A DNA stretch of 64,000 nucleotides from assembly GCA_902801465.1 (NCBI GenBank), contig CADCIH010000006.1, positions 69,917 to 133,916 on the forward strand, given 5' to 3'. Both the position numbers and the translations under genes were made by a program. This DNA is from an uncultured Bacteroidia bacterium. GTDB taxonomy: Bacteria > Bacteroidota > Bacteroidia > Bacteroidales > F082. This document shows positions 8,799 through 18,502 of the stretch, in pieces (the stretch's first letter is position 1; each line of letters begins with the position of its first letter). Below the pieces are notes generated by a model. It worked only from the letters and a program-made list of their open reading frames with translations. It was not told the origin of the DNA and did not search any database.

Positions 8799-10124
8799 AA
8801 AAATGTAATTGAACCCGATAAAGGTCTTCAGTTTCTGTCCGTCGCGGTTGTCGAGGGCTCGTCCCATCTCAGCCGACACGATAAGGTTGCGGTTCATGAT
8901 GAGTTTGAGGCCGCAGCCGGCAGCCATGTGGACGTTCTCTTTCTCGCCGCTGTAGCTGTCGAAGGCGTGATCGTGGAGGATGACACCGCCGTTGTCGGCG
9001 TTCATCATTTCAGTTTCACGGTACTTCTGTGTCACCATGCCTGCATCGAAGAAGGGATTCAAAGCCACTTGCCAGTTCTGGTTGATGAACTGGAAGCCCA
9101 CGATGCGCCAGCGCAGTTCCACGTTACCAAAGGCGAAGCCTTCGCCGAGCACGCCGTTGCGGTTCACGCCACGCATGGTCACGCTGCCGCCCAAGCCCTC
9201 AGTGTACATCTTTTGGAAGAACATGGTGTTCAGGTTGTTGATCATATACCACGGGGTCTTGCCCGCGAGGCGGTTTTGGGCGCCCAGACGGTAAGCCAGC
9301 GTCAGCTTGTCTTTATATAAAGGAATGTATTGGCGCCACAAGAAGGTGTATGACAGATTGCCGTAGCCCTTGCGGTCGATGAGGTCAGGGGCGCCGACCA
9401 AGGTGGCTTCTGCATAGATGCCCCTGGTAGGATCGCTGTTGTGATCGCGGCTGTCGTAGATCATGCCAAGACGGATCTGGGTGGTGTTGCCGCCATGGGC
9501 TTCGTCCTCCTTGATGATGCCGGTGCTCACGTAATTCTCGTACAGCGTCACCTGGTCTTCATAGCCTTCCAGGTTGATGCGGTCCACCTTGGTGTTGTAG
9601 AAAGCTAACCCAGCGGTCCAATAGAGGTTCGGCACGCCAAAGAACGGGCGCTGCATGCTGCCCACAAAACGGAACTGGTTGCGGTTGATGAAATGGTAGC
9701 CGCTCTTGACCTCGTCCGAGGACGGTGTGCCGAAGAGGAAGCTGCTATAGGGATCGAAGCCGCTGGCCTCGAAACCGTTGAAGCCGAAGAACTCGTATTT
9801 CTTGGCATAGAAATAGGTGATGTCGAAGAAGAGCTTGGTGTCCTTCACCACGTAAGGCATGTCGCTGTAGAAACGGAACACGCTGGAGCCTTTGGTATAG
9901 TGCGAGGCTTCCACGTTGAACTTATAGTCGTAGCGGGGATAGCGCGAGCCATCGCCATAGTTGAAGATGTCGCAGGTCACGCCATACTGGAAGCCCAGGT
10001 CGGCATCGAAGCCCACCACAGGAAGGGGACCGAAGTTCCAGCCTTTCTTGATGATTTCTTTTTTCTGTGAGAAGGCGCTGACCGACAGCAGCAGCGCTAA
10101 AACAATGAGGAAATGTTTTTTCAT
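8796..10124 (-). CDS. BamA/TamA-family outer-membrane barrel protein
   Basis: 442 residues with signal peptide MKKHFLIVLALLLSVSAFSQ. The mature protein has no visible POTRA repeats and is almost all barrel: GVTCDIFNYGDG, QIRLGMIYDSRDHNSDPTRG, LSYTFLWRQYIPLYKDKLTL, a GSVTMRGVNRNGVLGEGF loop reminiscent of the Omp85 conserved loop, and a C-terminal aromatic (GFNYIF). The RG-containing loop and the NSDPTRG strand turn are characteristic of Omp85 surface-antigen domains. A role in outer-membrane protein or lipid export is inferred from the family only. Confidence 0.82.
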   Translation of the reverse strand: MKKHFLIVLALLLSVSAFSQKKEIIKKGWNFGPLPVVGFDADLGFQYGVTCDIFNYGDGSRYPRYDYKFNVEASHYTKGSSVFRFYSDMPYVVKDTKLFFDITYFYAKKYEFFGFNGFEASGFDPYSSFLFGTPSSDEVKSGYHFINRNQFRFVGSMQRPFFGVPNLYWTAGLAFYNTKVDRINLEGYEDQVTLYENYVSTGIIKEDEAHGGNTTQIRLGMIYDSRDHNSDPTRGIYAEATLVGAPDLIDRKGYGNLSYTFLWRQYIPLYKDKLTLAYRLGAQNRLAGKTPWYMINNLNTMFFQKMYTEGLGGSVTMRGVNRNGVLGEGFAFGNVELRWRIVGFQFINQNWQVALNPFFDAGMVTQKYRETEMMNADNGGVILHDHAFDSYSGEKENVHMAAGCGLKLIMNRNLIVSAEMGRALDNRDGQKLKTFIGFNYIF

Positions 10125-10196
10125 GTTAAATATTTGAATTTTAAAATTTTAGATCTTTAAAGGGCGGTTTTCAGGAGCAAAAATAATAAAAAACTC

Positions 10197-10225
10197 TTGC
10201 GATATAAAAAAAATTCCTATTTTTG
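10197..10225 (+). promoter_or_regulatory. Promoter of tRNA-Pro
   Basis: TTG at 10197-10199 and TATTTTTG at 10218-10225, 18 bp apart, match the Bacteroidota -33/-7 pattern and lie 14 bp before the tRNA. Confidence 0.75.
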
Positions 10226-10239
10226 CAGTCTGAAAGTTT

Positions 10240-10313
10240 CGGGATGTAGCGCAGCCCGGTAGCGCGCTTCGTTCGGGACGAAGAGGCCGCAAGTTCGAAT
10301 CTTGTCATCCCGA
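10240..10313 (+). tRNA. tRNA-Pro (CGG anticodon)
   Basis: A 74-nt cloverleaf: acceptor CGGGATG/CATCCCG, D-arm GCGCAGCCCGGTAGCGC, anticodon stem CTTCG/CGAAG around loop TTCGGGA (anticodon CGG), and T-loop GTTCGAATC. No CCA is encoded; the sequence passes directly into a short T-run. Confidence 0.95.
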
Positions 10314-10347
10314 CTTTTTTTGAAAACGAGAGAGATTTTTTTATTTC

Positions 10348-10935
10348 ATGCCCAACCTGTTCATCATATCAGGCTGTAATGGCGCGGGCAAGACCACGGC
10401 ATCGATGACGGTATTACCAGAGACCCTGGGATGCCACGAATTCGTCAATTGCGACGAGATTGCCAAAGGCCTCAACCCGCTCAACCCCGACAGCGCGAAA
10501 GTTGCCGCAGCACGTCTTATGCTGGTGCGGATCAAGAAACTTATCTCGCTCGATTCCGACTTCGCCATCGAAACCACACTGGCTACCAAGTCATATCACG
10601 CTCTCGTTAAAAACGCCCAGGAAAAAGGTTACAACATCAAACTGCTCTACTTCTGGCTGCAAAGCCCCGAACTCGCCCTCAAGCGCGTCGCCGAAAGGGT
10701 CAAGAACGGAGGCCACAACGTCGAAGAACACATCATCCGCCGCCGCTATTCCTCCGGCATCCGTAACCTCTTCAAACTCTATCTTCCTGTGGTCGATTAT
10801 TTTATCCTTATCGACAACTCCGTCATGCCCCGCGAGGTGATCGCCGAAGGCAACATGCACGACGCTGTCAAAGTTTATAACGAAGAAAAATTTAAAACAC
10901 TCAGACAATATGACTACAGTAAAAGTGAATGCTAA
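10348..10935 (+). CDS. Zeta-toxin-like P-loop kinase
   Basis: 195 residues. The Walker A loop GCNGAGKTT is at residues 9-17, followed by a DEIAKGLNP segment (zeta-type Asp-Glu), an IETTLATK substrate-binding-like segment, and RRRYSSGIRNL resembling the arginine lid. Chromosomal relatives of zeta toxins phosphorylate UDP-sugars or other small substrates; not all are toxins. It lies 34 bp after tRNA-Pro with no obvious promoter of its own. The next small ORF overlaps its 3' end by 26 bp, so the two are translationally linked. No epsilon-type antitoxin precedes it. Confidence 0.8.
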   Translation: MPNLFIISGCNGAGKTTASMTVLPETLGCHEFVNCDEIAKGLNPLNPDSAKVAAARLMLVRIKKLISLDSDFAIETTLATKSYHALVKNAQEKGYNIKLLYFWLQSPELALKRVAERVKNGGHNVEEHIIRRRYSSGIRNLFKLYLPVVDYFILIDNSVMPREVIAEGNMHDAVKVYNEEKFKTLRQYDYSKSEC

Positions 10936-11107
10936 GAAAAACGAGGTCTCCGACCTGACCAAGATGCTGATGACCGGCCTCGATCTCTCATTTCGTCGTT
11001 TGGTGGTGCTCCGTAGCCGTCACAACGGAACCATGTGCTTCTGCGACGATAAAGGCAACATCTATACTGTGAAAGCAAAAGATGTGAAAACCATGATGGG
11101 CGCCTAA
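10910..11107 (+). CDS. Small protein overlapping the zeta-like kinase gene
   Basis: 65 residues (MTTVKVNAKKNEVSDLTKML start), basic, with a short beta-rich C-terminal half (RHNGTMCFCDDKGNIYTVKA). It starts inside the kinase gene, which suggests coupled translation. It may be the cognate partner or antitoxin, but no known fold is recognised and the order toxin-then-partner is unusual for epsilon/zeta. Confidence 0.6.
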   Translation: MTTVKVNAKKNEVSDLTKMLMTGLDLSFRRLVVLRSRHNGTMCFCDDKGNIYTVKAKDVKTMMGA

Positions 11108-11123
11108 AACCCACCTCGTCTTG

Positions 11124-12527
11124 ATGAATAAAAAATCTCTCCTCTCAACACTGTTGTGCATCCTCTGCATGACGGCGTTCGGCCAAACCGACCAACAGCC
11201 TGAAACCGACCCTGTTATCACCAACCGCATCAGCCAATGGCAAGACCTTAAGTTTGGCTTCATGATGCATTGGGGCATGTATTCCCAATGGGAGGTGGTG
11301 GAGTCGTGGTCGATATGCAACGAACCCTGGATCAATCGCGACGGAGCCGACTACTACGAATACAAACGCGATTACCAAAACCTCAACAAGACCTTCAACC
11401 CCAAGAACTTCGACCCCTCCAAATGGGCCGAGGCAGCTTTTGACGCCGGCATGAAATACGTGGTCTTCACCACCAAACACCATGACGGATTCTGCATGTT
11501 CGACACCAAAGAGACCTCGTACTCAACCACCGACCCCTCCTGCCCCTTCTCATCCAACCCCAAAGCCGACATCACCGGCGAAGTGGTCAAAGCCTTCCGC
11601 GAAAAAGACTTCTGGACCGGACTCTATTTCTCCAAACCCGACTGGCACTGCGACGACTACTGGGCACACGAATGGGCTACCCCCGACCGTAACGTGAACT
11701 ACGACCCTGCGACTTATCCCGAACGTTTTCAAAAATACAAGGACTTCACCTTCCGGCAGATTAAAGAAATTACCCATAATTATGGTAATATCGACATCCT
11801 TTGGCTTGATGGAGGCTGGGTGCGTCCCGAGTGGAGCGTGAACGAAGAGACGCGTCCCTGGCTGGGCTGCCAAGGCTATATCCAGGATGTGGACATGCCC
11901 AAGATCGCGGCCATGGCACGTGAGGACAACCCCGACCTCATCATCGTCGACCGTTCGGTGGGAGGCAAGTACGAGAACTATCAGACGCCCGAACAACAGG
12001 TGCCCGACAGCCTCCTGCCTTATCCCTGGGAGACCTGCATGTCGATGGGCAACTCTTGGTCGTATGTCTCTACTGACCAATACAAGAGCACCAACAAACT
12101 CATACACCTGCTTTGCGACATCGTGGCCAAAGGCGGCAACTTCCTTCTCAACGTGGGTCCCGATGCCGATGGCAACCTGCCCGACACAGCCCTGCTCCGC
12201 ATGAAGGAGATAGGCCAGTGGATGAAAGTCAACGGAGAGGCCATCTATGGCACACGCCCTGTCTATCCATACGCCTACGGCAAGTTCCGCTTCACCAGCA
12301 AAGACAATAAGGTGTATGCCATCTTCCTCCTCGACGAACAGGAAAACCCGGTCCCCGACACCTATTGGTTCGACGCTTTCGACCTGAACCTTAAGACAGG
12401 CAAGGTCAAAGTCCTGGGGACCAAAGCAAAGGCCACATTAAAAAAGGAAGCCGACCGCTATCGGATCGACTTCCCAAATCATTTCGAAATGCCACACGCG
12501 GTGGTCTTCGAATTGCGTAAGCTTTAA
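11124..12527 (+). CDS. Alpha-L-fucosidase, GH29
   Basis: 467 residues with a signal peptide (NKKSLLSTLLCILCMTAFGQ), so periplasmic or surface located. GH29 landmarks: FMMHWGMYS near the start, YVVFTTKHHDGFCMFD, the nucleophile segment IDILWLDGGW (Asp), and NFLLNVGPDADGNLP. It removes terminal alpha-L-fucose from glycans. A TTG at 11121 immediately precedes the ATG; the ATG at 11124 is preferred. The fucose-isomerase-like gene at 20.3-21.5 kb and a GH27 enzyme at 32 kb fit glycan scavenging. The 3' end overlaps the convergent T9SS gene by 4 bp. Confidence 0.95.
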   Translation: MNKKSLLSTLLCILCMTAFGQTDQQPETDPVITNRISQWQDLKFGFMMHWGMYSQWEVVESWSICNEPWINRDGADYYEYKRDYQNLNKTFNPKNFDPSKWAEAAFDAGMKYVVFTTKHHDGFCMFDTKETSYSTTDPSCPFSSNPKADITGEVVKAFREKDFWTGLYFSKPDWHCDDYWAHEWATPDRNVNYDPATYPERFQKYKDFTFRQIKEITHNYGNIDILWLDGGWVRPEWSVNEETRPWLGCQGYIQDVDMPKIAAMAREDNPDLIIVDRSVGGKYENYQTPEQQVPDSLLPYPWETCMSMGNSWSYVSTDQYKSTNKLIHLLCDIVAKGGNFLLNVGPDADGNLPDTALLRMKEIGQWMKVNGEAIYGTRPVYPYAYGKFRFTSKDNKVYAIFLLDEQENPVPDTYWFDAFDLNLKTGKVKVLGTKAKATLKKEADRYRIDFPNHFEMPHAVVFELRKL

Positions 12528-14398
12528 TCTACCTTGAACTTGCGGTTGACGAGCTTGCCGCTTGAGGTGAGGCCTTGCAGGATGTAAATACCGTGGCTCA
12601 GGTCTTCCAAGCGGGCGTTGCGGATGAGCTGTCCGTTCATGGTATAGATCTTCGTGACGGTCACAATCTCTTCGTCAACATCTTCGTCCACCGAAGTGAC
12701 TTCGACAAGCACGTAGGTCTCGCCTGCCACGGTAATGGCGGGTTCTGAAACGCACTCTTCATGGATGGCGGTAATCCAATACATGTAATCACCGATGCCT
12801 ACCTCGTCGAAATACTCTGTGGCGTTGGCGTCGACCTCAAATCTGTGCTCTTCCTGAGTGGCGAGATCCCGACGATACAAATGGTAGTACAACGGGAGCT
12901 CTTCAGCTGCGGTCCAAAGCAGGTTAACGCCCATGGTGCCAGGTTCCCAAACGTATTTGCCATCGAAGTTGCTTGGAGCGGAACATGGTTCGGGAGGTGT
13001 GGGAGGTGTGATGAGACCCATGGCGCCGTTGACACCGATGTTCTGTCCGTAAAGGCCACCAGTATTGGAGTTGACCCAAGCAACGATGTTTTGTCCTTGG
13101 TGGAATCCGGTGCTGTTCTGGTCACCGGTCTTGGAATAGGCGGAGGAGCACATTGTGGTAGTCCAAATGTTGTTGCCGCTCAGGTCGAATCCCTGTGCCT
13201 CCACGATCGACTGGTAGCCAGTGCTGCCCACGCCTTTGTGGTAAATCAGAGAGAACCCTGGCTCGTATTCGAAAGCGTCGATACGGAGTCCACCAGCGGG
13301 GATGGTGCCGTTGTCGAGTGCCAAGAAACCGTCATTCCAGGGCTTATCACCATTCTGGGTGATGCGGTTGACATAGAGCCTGCAAAGGGTTTGGGTATCT
13401 GAATCGGTCTCTTCGAAAGCGATCAGCAGGTCGTGGCTCGTTGGATCGACGGTGGCATAGGCGTCCAAGTATTCAAACCCTGAGTTGGGCGTGTGCACAG
13501 GAATGCCGTTGGTGTCGAGGATGGTGGGAGCGCCGTTTTGGTTGAAGTGGAACACGTAGGTGTTGAATGCATCACCGATGGCGGGATGCCAGATGTAGAC
13601 GTAGCCACCGCCCTGGCCATCGGGAACGGCACTGTGGATGTAGGTGGACTGGAAGGTCTGAGAAGACATCAGCAGTGTTTCGGGGCTGAACTGGGTTCCA
13701 TCGGGAGCGTATCCAGCTACATGGATCTGCTTCTCTTTGTAAAGACCGCTGCCAGAGCCGAGCTTTTCATAGGTGACGAACACCCGGTTGTCGTTGCTCA
13801 AGGTCATTTGGCCAAACATGCACGAGAACCCTGTGTTGTCGGAAATGGTAACCAGGGGGTTCAGTGTGCCGTCGGCATTGACATACTGTAAAAACAAAGA
13901 GCTGTAGTTGCACCCCAAGGCCCACACACCACCGTCATTGCCAGCGATGGTCTCGGTACGGGAGAAGCCTAGTCCGTCGAAGAGCAGGACTCCTTGTTCT
14001 CCCCAAGGGAAGGTGCCGTCGGCATTAATACGCACGGCATAGCTGTACCCGTCATAGGCGGCGAAACAGCTCACCACGCCTCCGTCGTTGGTGGCGGCCA
14101 TGGAAACGCCTTCGGAGGAGGAGGAGAACTCGTGCCCCGCGATATGGATTCCATCATCGCCCCATTGAGGGTTGCCTTGGTAATTCAGGCGTTGCAGTGA
14201 TGGCGACCAGCCGTTGGTTCCAAACTGGTTCCATTGCACATAGGTGTCGCCCGAGACTTCGTCGGTGGAGAGGTAGATCTCACCTGCGTCGGACGAAGTG
14301 TTGGCGATAAAGGTATTCGTGTTGGCGTTGTTGCCCCATTGGGCTTGTACAGCGCAACACACTACCAAAGCCAGTAATAGTAGAATTGTCTTTTTCAT
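12524..14398 (-). CDS. Secreted protein with T9SS type A sorting domain
   Basis: 624 residues. Signal peptide MKKTILLLLALVVCCAVQAQ, then a large region of repeated beta strands with DGTFPWGEQGVLLF-like turns, an Fn3-like segment near 480-560 (SNFDGKYVWEPGTMGVNLLW), and a C-terminal sorting domain (TKIYTMNGQLIRNARLE, then GIYILQGLTSSGKLVNRKFK). The sorting domain directs export by the type IX system and surface attachment. The function of the repeated region is not recognised; it resembles propeller-like surface proteins. Confidence 0.85.
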   Translation of the reverse strand: MKKTILLLLALVVCCAVQAQWGNNANTNTFIANTSSDAGEIYLSTDEVSGDTYVQWNQFGTNGWSPSLQRLNYQGNPQWGDDGIHIAGHEFSSSSEGVSMAATNDGGVVSCFAAYDGYSYAVRINADGTFPWGEQGVLLFDGLGFSRTETIAGNDGGVWALGCNYSSLFLQYVNADGTLNPLVTISDNTGFSCMFGQMTLSNDNRVFVTYEKLGSGSGLYKEKQIHVAGYAPDGTQFSPETLLMSSQTFQSTYIHSAVPDGQGGGYVYIWHPAIGDAFNTYVFHFNQNGAPTILDTNGIPVHTPNSGFEYLDAYATVDPTSHDLLIAFEETDSDTQTLCRLYVNRITQNGDKPWNDGFLALDNGTIPAGGLRIDAFEYEPGFSLIYHKGVGSTGYQSIVEAQGFDLSGNNIWTTTMCSSAYSKTGDQNSTGFHQGQNIVAWVNSNTGGLYGQNIGVNGAMGLITPPTPPEPCSAPSNFDGKYVWEPGTMGVNLLWTAAEELPLYYHLYRRDLATQEEHRFEVDANATEYFDEVGIGDYMYWITAIHEECVSEPAITVAGETYVLVEVTSVDEDVDEEIVTVTKIYTMNGQLIRNARLEDLSHGIYILQGLTSSGKLVNRKFKVD

Positions 14399-14436
14399 AA
14401 GTATTGTTTGTTATGGTTGGTGTTTGAGATAGTGTC

Positions 14437-17400
14437 TTATCCTACCACGATGTTCACGATCTTCTTCGGCACATAGATCACCTTACGTACCTGTTTGCCT
14501 TCGATCCACTTGGCGGCTTCAGGAGCGGCGAGCACGGCGGCTTGCACCTCGTCGGCGGTCAATCCAACGGGCAGTTCCATGGTGAAACGCATCTTGCCGT
14601 TGAAGCTGACGGGGTAGTTGAAGCTGTTCTCGATGGTCTTCGACTCGTCATAGACGGGGAAGGTAGCCTTGATCACGGAATCGTTATGGCCTAGCAGGTG
14701 CCACAGCTCTTCGGCGATGTGGGGGGCGTAAGGTGAAATCATCACGCAGAGAGGATCAAGAATCTCGCGTTTGTTGCACTTGAGGTCGGTGAGCTCGTTG
14801 ACGCAGATCATGAAGGCGGACACCACCGTGTTGAACGAGATGCTCTCGATGCCGTCTTCTTCCTTCTTGATGAGCGAATGCAGGCTCTTCAGCTCGGGTG
14901 CGGTGGCGGGCTCGTCGCTCACGCAGAACACATTGTCCTCGTTGTGGAAGAGCCTCCAGAACTTACGCAGGAAGCGGAAGGTGCCCTCGATGCCTTGGGT
15001 GTCCCAAGGTTTCGACTGCTCGAGGGGTCCGAGGAACATCTCATAGAGACGCAGCGTGTCGGCGCCGTATCTCTCCACGATGTCGTCGGGGTTCTGCACG
15101 TTGTACATCGACTTCGACATCTTCTCGACTTCTGAGCCGCAGACGAAGATGTCCTTGCCGTCCTTGTCCTTCTCGAAGATGAACAGGGCATCCTTCAGGT
15201 CGTCGCGCCAGGCACGGAAAGCCTCCACGTCGAGCACGTCGTTTTGGACGATGTTGATGTCCACATGGATGGGGTCGCTGAACAGCTCACGGTCCGGAAT
15301 GTTTTTGGAGACGAATACCGGTCCACCATGGTAGGCTTCTCCGTCTACAAAAGTAGGAACCTCCTTACCAGCGACAAGGTCTTTGATCTTCTGTCCCACC
15401 TTGTCGGTGCCGTTGAGGTAGTCGTTCACTACGTCGACGATGGGTACCAACAGGAGCTTGTAACCCTTGTTGGCAGCGTATTCTTCCCAAGGCTCGGCCA
15501 GTTTCTCAAGGGCACCCATGCGGTTGATCTCGATGAGGATGCCTTTCTCGGGGCAGAAGAAGTCGAAGCGACGGCGACCGTCCTTGAAGTCCTTGAGGAA
15601 CTCCACGCCCAACTTCTTGTCCTTGATGATGTTCCACACGTTGTACTCGCAGATCTTCTCCATGTTGACACGGTAGGCGAAGCTGGAGCGGCCTTGGATC
15701 ATGCCTTGGTTGATCATCCTTTGGAAAGGCTCGTCCTTGCAGGCCAGACCGATGTCGAAGAGGAACTTGCACCAGAAACGGCTGTAAATCAAGTGACCGG
15801 TGGCGTGTTCGGCGCCGCCGATATAGAGGTCGACGTTCTGCCAATAGTCGTTGGCCTCGCGGCTGAAGTAAGCCTCGTTGTTATGCGGGTCCTCGTAGCG
15901 GTAGTAGTAACCGCTGGAACCGGCGAAGCCTGGCATGGTGTTGGTCTCGATGGGGTAGCCTTCTTCGGTGACCCAGTTCTTGGCACGGGCCAAAGGAGGC
16001 TCGCCTGTCTCGGTGGGCTTGTATTCGTCAATGGTTGGCAGTTCCAGAGGCAGTTTCGACTCGTCCATGGCGTAGGGCATGCCGTCCTTGTAATAAATCG
16101 GGAAGGGCTCGCCCCAGTAGCGCTGGCGGCTGAAGATGGCGTCGCGCAGGCGGTAGTTGGTCTTGCCGGTACCCACGCCCAGCTTCTCCAATTCCTCAAT
16201 CATGCGTTCAATAGCCTTCTTAACGGTCAATCCATTCAGAAAACCCGAGTTGACGAGCACGCCGTCCTTAGCGTCGTAACTCTCTGTCCAAGTACTCGGA
16301 TCAGTCAGTTCTCCGTTCTCCGTTTTACGTTCTCCGTTTACCACTTGTATGATAGGCAGGTTGAAATGTCTTGCAAAGGCGAAGTCTCTGCTATCATGTG
16401 CTGGCACGGCCATGATGGCGCCGGTGCCGTAACCCATGAGCACGTAGTCGGCGATCCAGATGGGCAGCTTGGCACCCGTGATGGGGTTGATGCCGTAGGC
16501 ACCCGTGAAGGCGCCGCTCACCTTGCGGACCTCGGCCATACGCTCACGTTCGCTGCGGTTCTTGGTACGGGTGATGTATTCTTCCACCTCAGCACGTTGC
16601 TCGGGGGTGGTGATTTCTTGAACTAACTCGTGCTCTGGAGCCAGCACCATAAAGGTGGTACCGAACAGGGTATCGGCACGGGTGGTGAACACTTCCAAAT
16701 CAATGTCTTTACCTTCGACTTTGAAGATGACGGAGGCGCCCATGGATTTGCCGATCCAGTTGCGCTGCACTTCTTTCACCGACTCACTCCATTCCACGGT
16801 CTCCAGACCGGTGAGCAGCCTCTCGGCGTAGGCGGTGATGCGGAGCAGCCATTGTTTCATCGACTTGCGCACCACTGGGTAGCCACCACGGACGGAGAGG
16901 CCATCGACCACTTCATCGTTGGCCAACACAGTACCGAGTTTCGGACACCAGTTTACCAAGGCTTCAGCTTGGTAGGCGAGGCGGTAGTTCATCAGCACTT
17001 CCTGCTGTTCCTTCTCGCTCATGGCCTTCCACTCGTCGGCGGTGAAGCTCAGGGGCTTGCTCTCGGCCACGTTAAGGCCTTCGGTGCCTTTCTCTTCGAA
17101 GCGGTGGATCAGCTTGCTGATGGGTTGGGCTTTTTGGCAGCCGTTGCAGTAGAACGAGTTGAACAGCTGGAGGAAGGTCCACTGTGTCCACTTGTAGTAC
17201 TTCGGGTCGCTGGTGCGCACCTCGCGGTCCCAGTCGTAGCTGAACCCGATCTTGTCCATCTGTTCGCGGTAGCGGTTGATGTTCTTCTCGGTAGTCACGG
17301 CAGGGTGGGTGCCCGTCTGGATGGCATACTGCTCGGCGGGAAGGCCGTAGGCGTCGTAGCCCATCGGGTGCAGCACGTTGAAGCCTTTCAGGCGTTTGTA

Positions 17401-17589
17401 ACGGGCGTAGATGTCAGAGGCGATATAGCCCAAGGGGTGACCCACATGCAGTCCCGCACCGGAGGGGTAGGGGAACATGTCGAGTACATAGAACTTGGGT
17501 TTGCTGTGGTCGATGTCGACTTTATAGATTTGATGGTCGCGCCAGTATTGCTGCCATTTCTTCTCAATTTCGGTAAAGTTATAATCCAT
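14437..17589 (-). CDS. leuS: Leucyl-tRNA synthetase with internal DUF559-like domain
   Basis: 1050 residues; relatives in the phylum are usually about 920-950. The class I motif HVGH is at 48-51 ([10 protein letters not shown]) and KMSKS near 823 ([10 protein letters not shown]). Two additions explain the length. Around residues 417-430 a 7-bp repeat inserts [10 protein letters not shown]. Around residues 640-745, between [12 protein letters not shown] and [13 protein letters not shown], lies about 105 residues with a DUF559-like pattern: [30 protein letters not shown], then [12 protein letters not shown]. That resembles the PD-(D/E)XK/Vsr-type core, with the usual IELDG changed to IEIN. The enzyme charges tRNA-Leu. 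The ATG at 17589 gives the canonical N terminus. Confidence 0.95.
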   Translation of the reverse strand: MDYNFTEIEKKWQQYWRDHQIYKVDIDHSKPKFYVLDMFPYPSGAGLHVGHPLGYIASDIYARYKRLKGFNVLHPMGYDAYGLPAEQYAIQTGTHPAVTTEKNINRYREQMDKIGFSYDWDREVRTSDPKYYKWTQWTFLQLFNSFYCNGCQKAQPISKLIHRFEEKGTEGLNVAESKPLSFTADEWKAMSEKEQQEVLMNYRLAYQAEALVNWCPKLGTVLANDEVVDGLSVRGGYPVVRKSMKQWLLRITAYAERLLTGLETVEWSESVKEVQRNWIGKSMGASVIFKVEGKDIDLEVFTTRADTLFGTTFMVLAPEHELVQEITTPEQRAEVEEYITRTKNRSERERMAEVRKVSGAFTGAYGINPITGAKLPIWIADYVLMGYGTGAIMAVPAHDSRDFAFARHFNLPIIQVVNGERKTENGELTDPSTWTESYDAKDGVLVNSGFLNGLTVKKAIERMIEELEKLGVGTGKTNYRLRDAIFSRQRYWGEPFPIYYKDGMPYAMDESKLPLELPTIDEYKPTETGEPPLARAKNWVTEEGYPIETNTMPGFAGSSGYYYRYEDPHNNEAYFSREANDYWQNVDLYIGGAEHATGHLIYSRFWCKFLFDIGLACKDEPFQRMINQGMIQGRSSFAYRVNMEKICEYNVWNIIKDKKLGVEFLKDFKDGRRRFDFFCPEKGILIEINRMGALEKLAEPWEEYAANKGYKLLLVPIVDVVNDYLNGTDKVGQKIKDLVAGKEVPTFVDGEAYHGGPVFVSKNIPDRELFSDPIHVDINIVQNDVLDVEAFRAWRDDLKDALFIFEKDKDGKDIFVCGSEVEKMSKSMYNVQNPDDIVERYGADTLRLYEMFLGPLEQSKPWDTQGIEGTFRFLRKFWRLFHNEDNVFCVSDEPATAPELKSLHSLIKKEEDGIESISFNTVVSAFMICVNELTDLKCNKREILDPLCVMISPYAPHIAEELWHLLGHNDSVIKATFPVYDESKTIENSFNYPVSFNGKMRFTMELPVGLTADEVQAAVLAAPEAAKWIEGKQVRKVIYVPKKIVNIVVG
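16306..16340. repeat. Intragenic heptanucleotide repeat in leuS
   Basis: In mRNA sense this reads as AACGGAGAACGTAAAACGGA and further GGAGAAC units, coding [10 protein letters not shown] in frame in the editing/CP1 region of the synthetase, with no stop codon. Confidence 0.9.
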
Positions 17590-17693
17590 AGAGATGCGTT
17601 TTTGTCAGAATAAACTGCAAAAATAAGTAAAAAAGAGAAAGTGGTAAAGGCTTTATGAAAAAAACGTGTTGGTCATCTTTTTCTCCTTTGATA

Positions 17694-17778
17694 CGTCAAG
17701 CTGTCGGGTCTGTTTTTTTGTTACCTCTCTCGGTCGCGAATTGTGCAATGTCAACCTTTGTTAAAAAAAGCGTGAGCC
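17694..17778. repeat. 85-bp direct repeat, copy 1 (left of ParE cassette)
   Basis: This begins CGTCAAGCTG and ends AAAAAAAGCGTGAGCC, and matches 18503-18588 in the same orientation with roughly ten differences. The two copies bracket the toxin-antitoxin pair. Confidence 0.88.
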
Positions 17779-17791
17779 CATGGGCTCACGC
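17770..17791. terminator. Perfect 22-bp palindrome after leuS/ParE cassette
   Basis: GCGTGAGCCCA followed by its exact complement TGGGCTCACGC, preceded by an A-run on the plus strand (a T-run on the minus strand). This fits a terminator for minus-strand transcripts from the toxin gene. Copy 2 of the surrounding repeat keeps only half of the palindrome. Confidence 0.65.
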
Positions 17792-17835
17792 CAGTGGTTG
17801 TCAAAATATTTCAATCTTAACTTTTTTCTAGAGTA

Positions 17836-18144
17836 TTAGCCTTTTAGCAATTTAGAAGGGATAATCCGATCTACCAAAACAAATCTCCGATCAATATGAA
17901 ACACCACGATCCATCGGCGATTCATGATGGATAAGGTCTTGGCTTCGGGATGAATCTCCTTCGCCATCTTGTAACGGGTAAAAGGTAATGCATCCGCACA
18001 ATAAGCCAAAGCATCCAATTGTCTTTGGATCCGATCCTTATACCGCAGTCCACTTTCTTTACGGTATATGCTGGCGATGTATTCGACTACTTTGTCAATG
18101 TCACCAACAGCGGCTTTGCTATAAATGACTTTATAGGTTTTCAT
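17836..18144 (-). CDS. ParE/RelE-family toxin
   Basis: 102 residues with the ParE-like pattern: a YSKAAVGDIDKVVEYIAS helix, a GLRYKDRIQRQLDAL helix, then strands LSIMNRRWIVVFHIDRRFVL and VDRIIPSKLL. ParE toxins inhibit gyrase and RelE relatives cut mRNA; which applies here is not readable. It overlaps the antitoxin gene by 14 bp, the usual antitoxin-first order. Confidence 0.85.
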   Translation of the reverse strand: MKTYKVIYSKAAVGDIDKVVEYIASIYRKESGLRYKDRIQRQLDALAYCADALPFTRYKMAKEIHPEAKTLSIMNRRWIVVFHIDRRFVLVDRIIPSKLLKG

Positions 18145-18295
18145 AAGCGGCCAGCAACTTCTGCTCGAAAATGTCAGCGAATTCCTCCGAAGTAATGTAA
18201 CCTTCGGGGATATCCGTAACCTTCTTGGTTTCTTTATGGCCTGCCGCTTTGGTTTTCATAGACATAACGTCCATTGTTTGAATCGAGTTCCTCAT
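18131..18295 (-). CDS. Antitoxin of ParE-type module
   Basis: 54 residues from the ATG at 18295 (MRNSIQTMDV), with a C-terminal acidic helix (SEEFADIFEQKLLAAYENL) of the type that wraps ParE toxins. A longer reading from TTG at 18319 is ruled out because that codon lies inside the -7 element at 18317-18324. No clear DNA-binding domain is seen. Confidence 0.78.
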   Translation of the reverse strand: MRNSIQTMDVMSMKTKAAGHKETKKVTDIPEGYITSEEFADIFEQKLLAAYENL

Positions 18296-18316
18296 GGTGC
18301 TAAAAGTTTGATTCTG

Positions 18317-18324
18317 CAAAGTTA
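18317..18324 (-). promoter_or_regulatory. -7 element of the ParE antitoxin-toxin operon
   Basis: TAACTTTG on the minus strand, an exact TAnnTTTG, 22 bp before the ATG at 18295. It fixes the antitoxin start. Confidence 0.7.
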
Positions 18325-18502
18325 CACAATTATTTCAAACTTTTAACAAAAAGATATTAATATTTTATATAGTATTGGGTTTCAGAACGATATTTCTCTT
18401 TCTCAAGTCGGACTTTTTCAAGGGTTCGACGACGCAAAAATACAAAATAATTCTTTCCCAAAAGGGGGAAAAGAATAACAAAACAACACTTTTTTTCTGA
18501 GC

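Noticed and set aside
15344-15690. Insert in leuS as an intein
   Set aside because: No splicing-type Cys/Ser start or His-Asn end, and no HINT motifs.
15244-16626. 460-codon plus-strand open frame opposite leuS
   Set aside because: Shadow of the synthetase; no start signal, no family.
18435-18442. Minus-strand promoter for a small RNA right of the ParE antitoxin
   Set aside because: TATTTTTG is present, but the -33 spacing is poor and no terminator or convincing fold follows.
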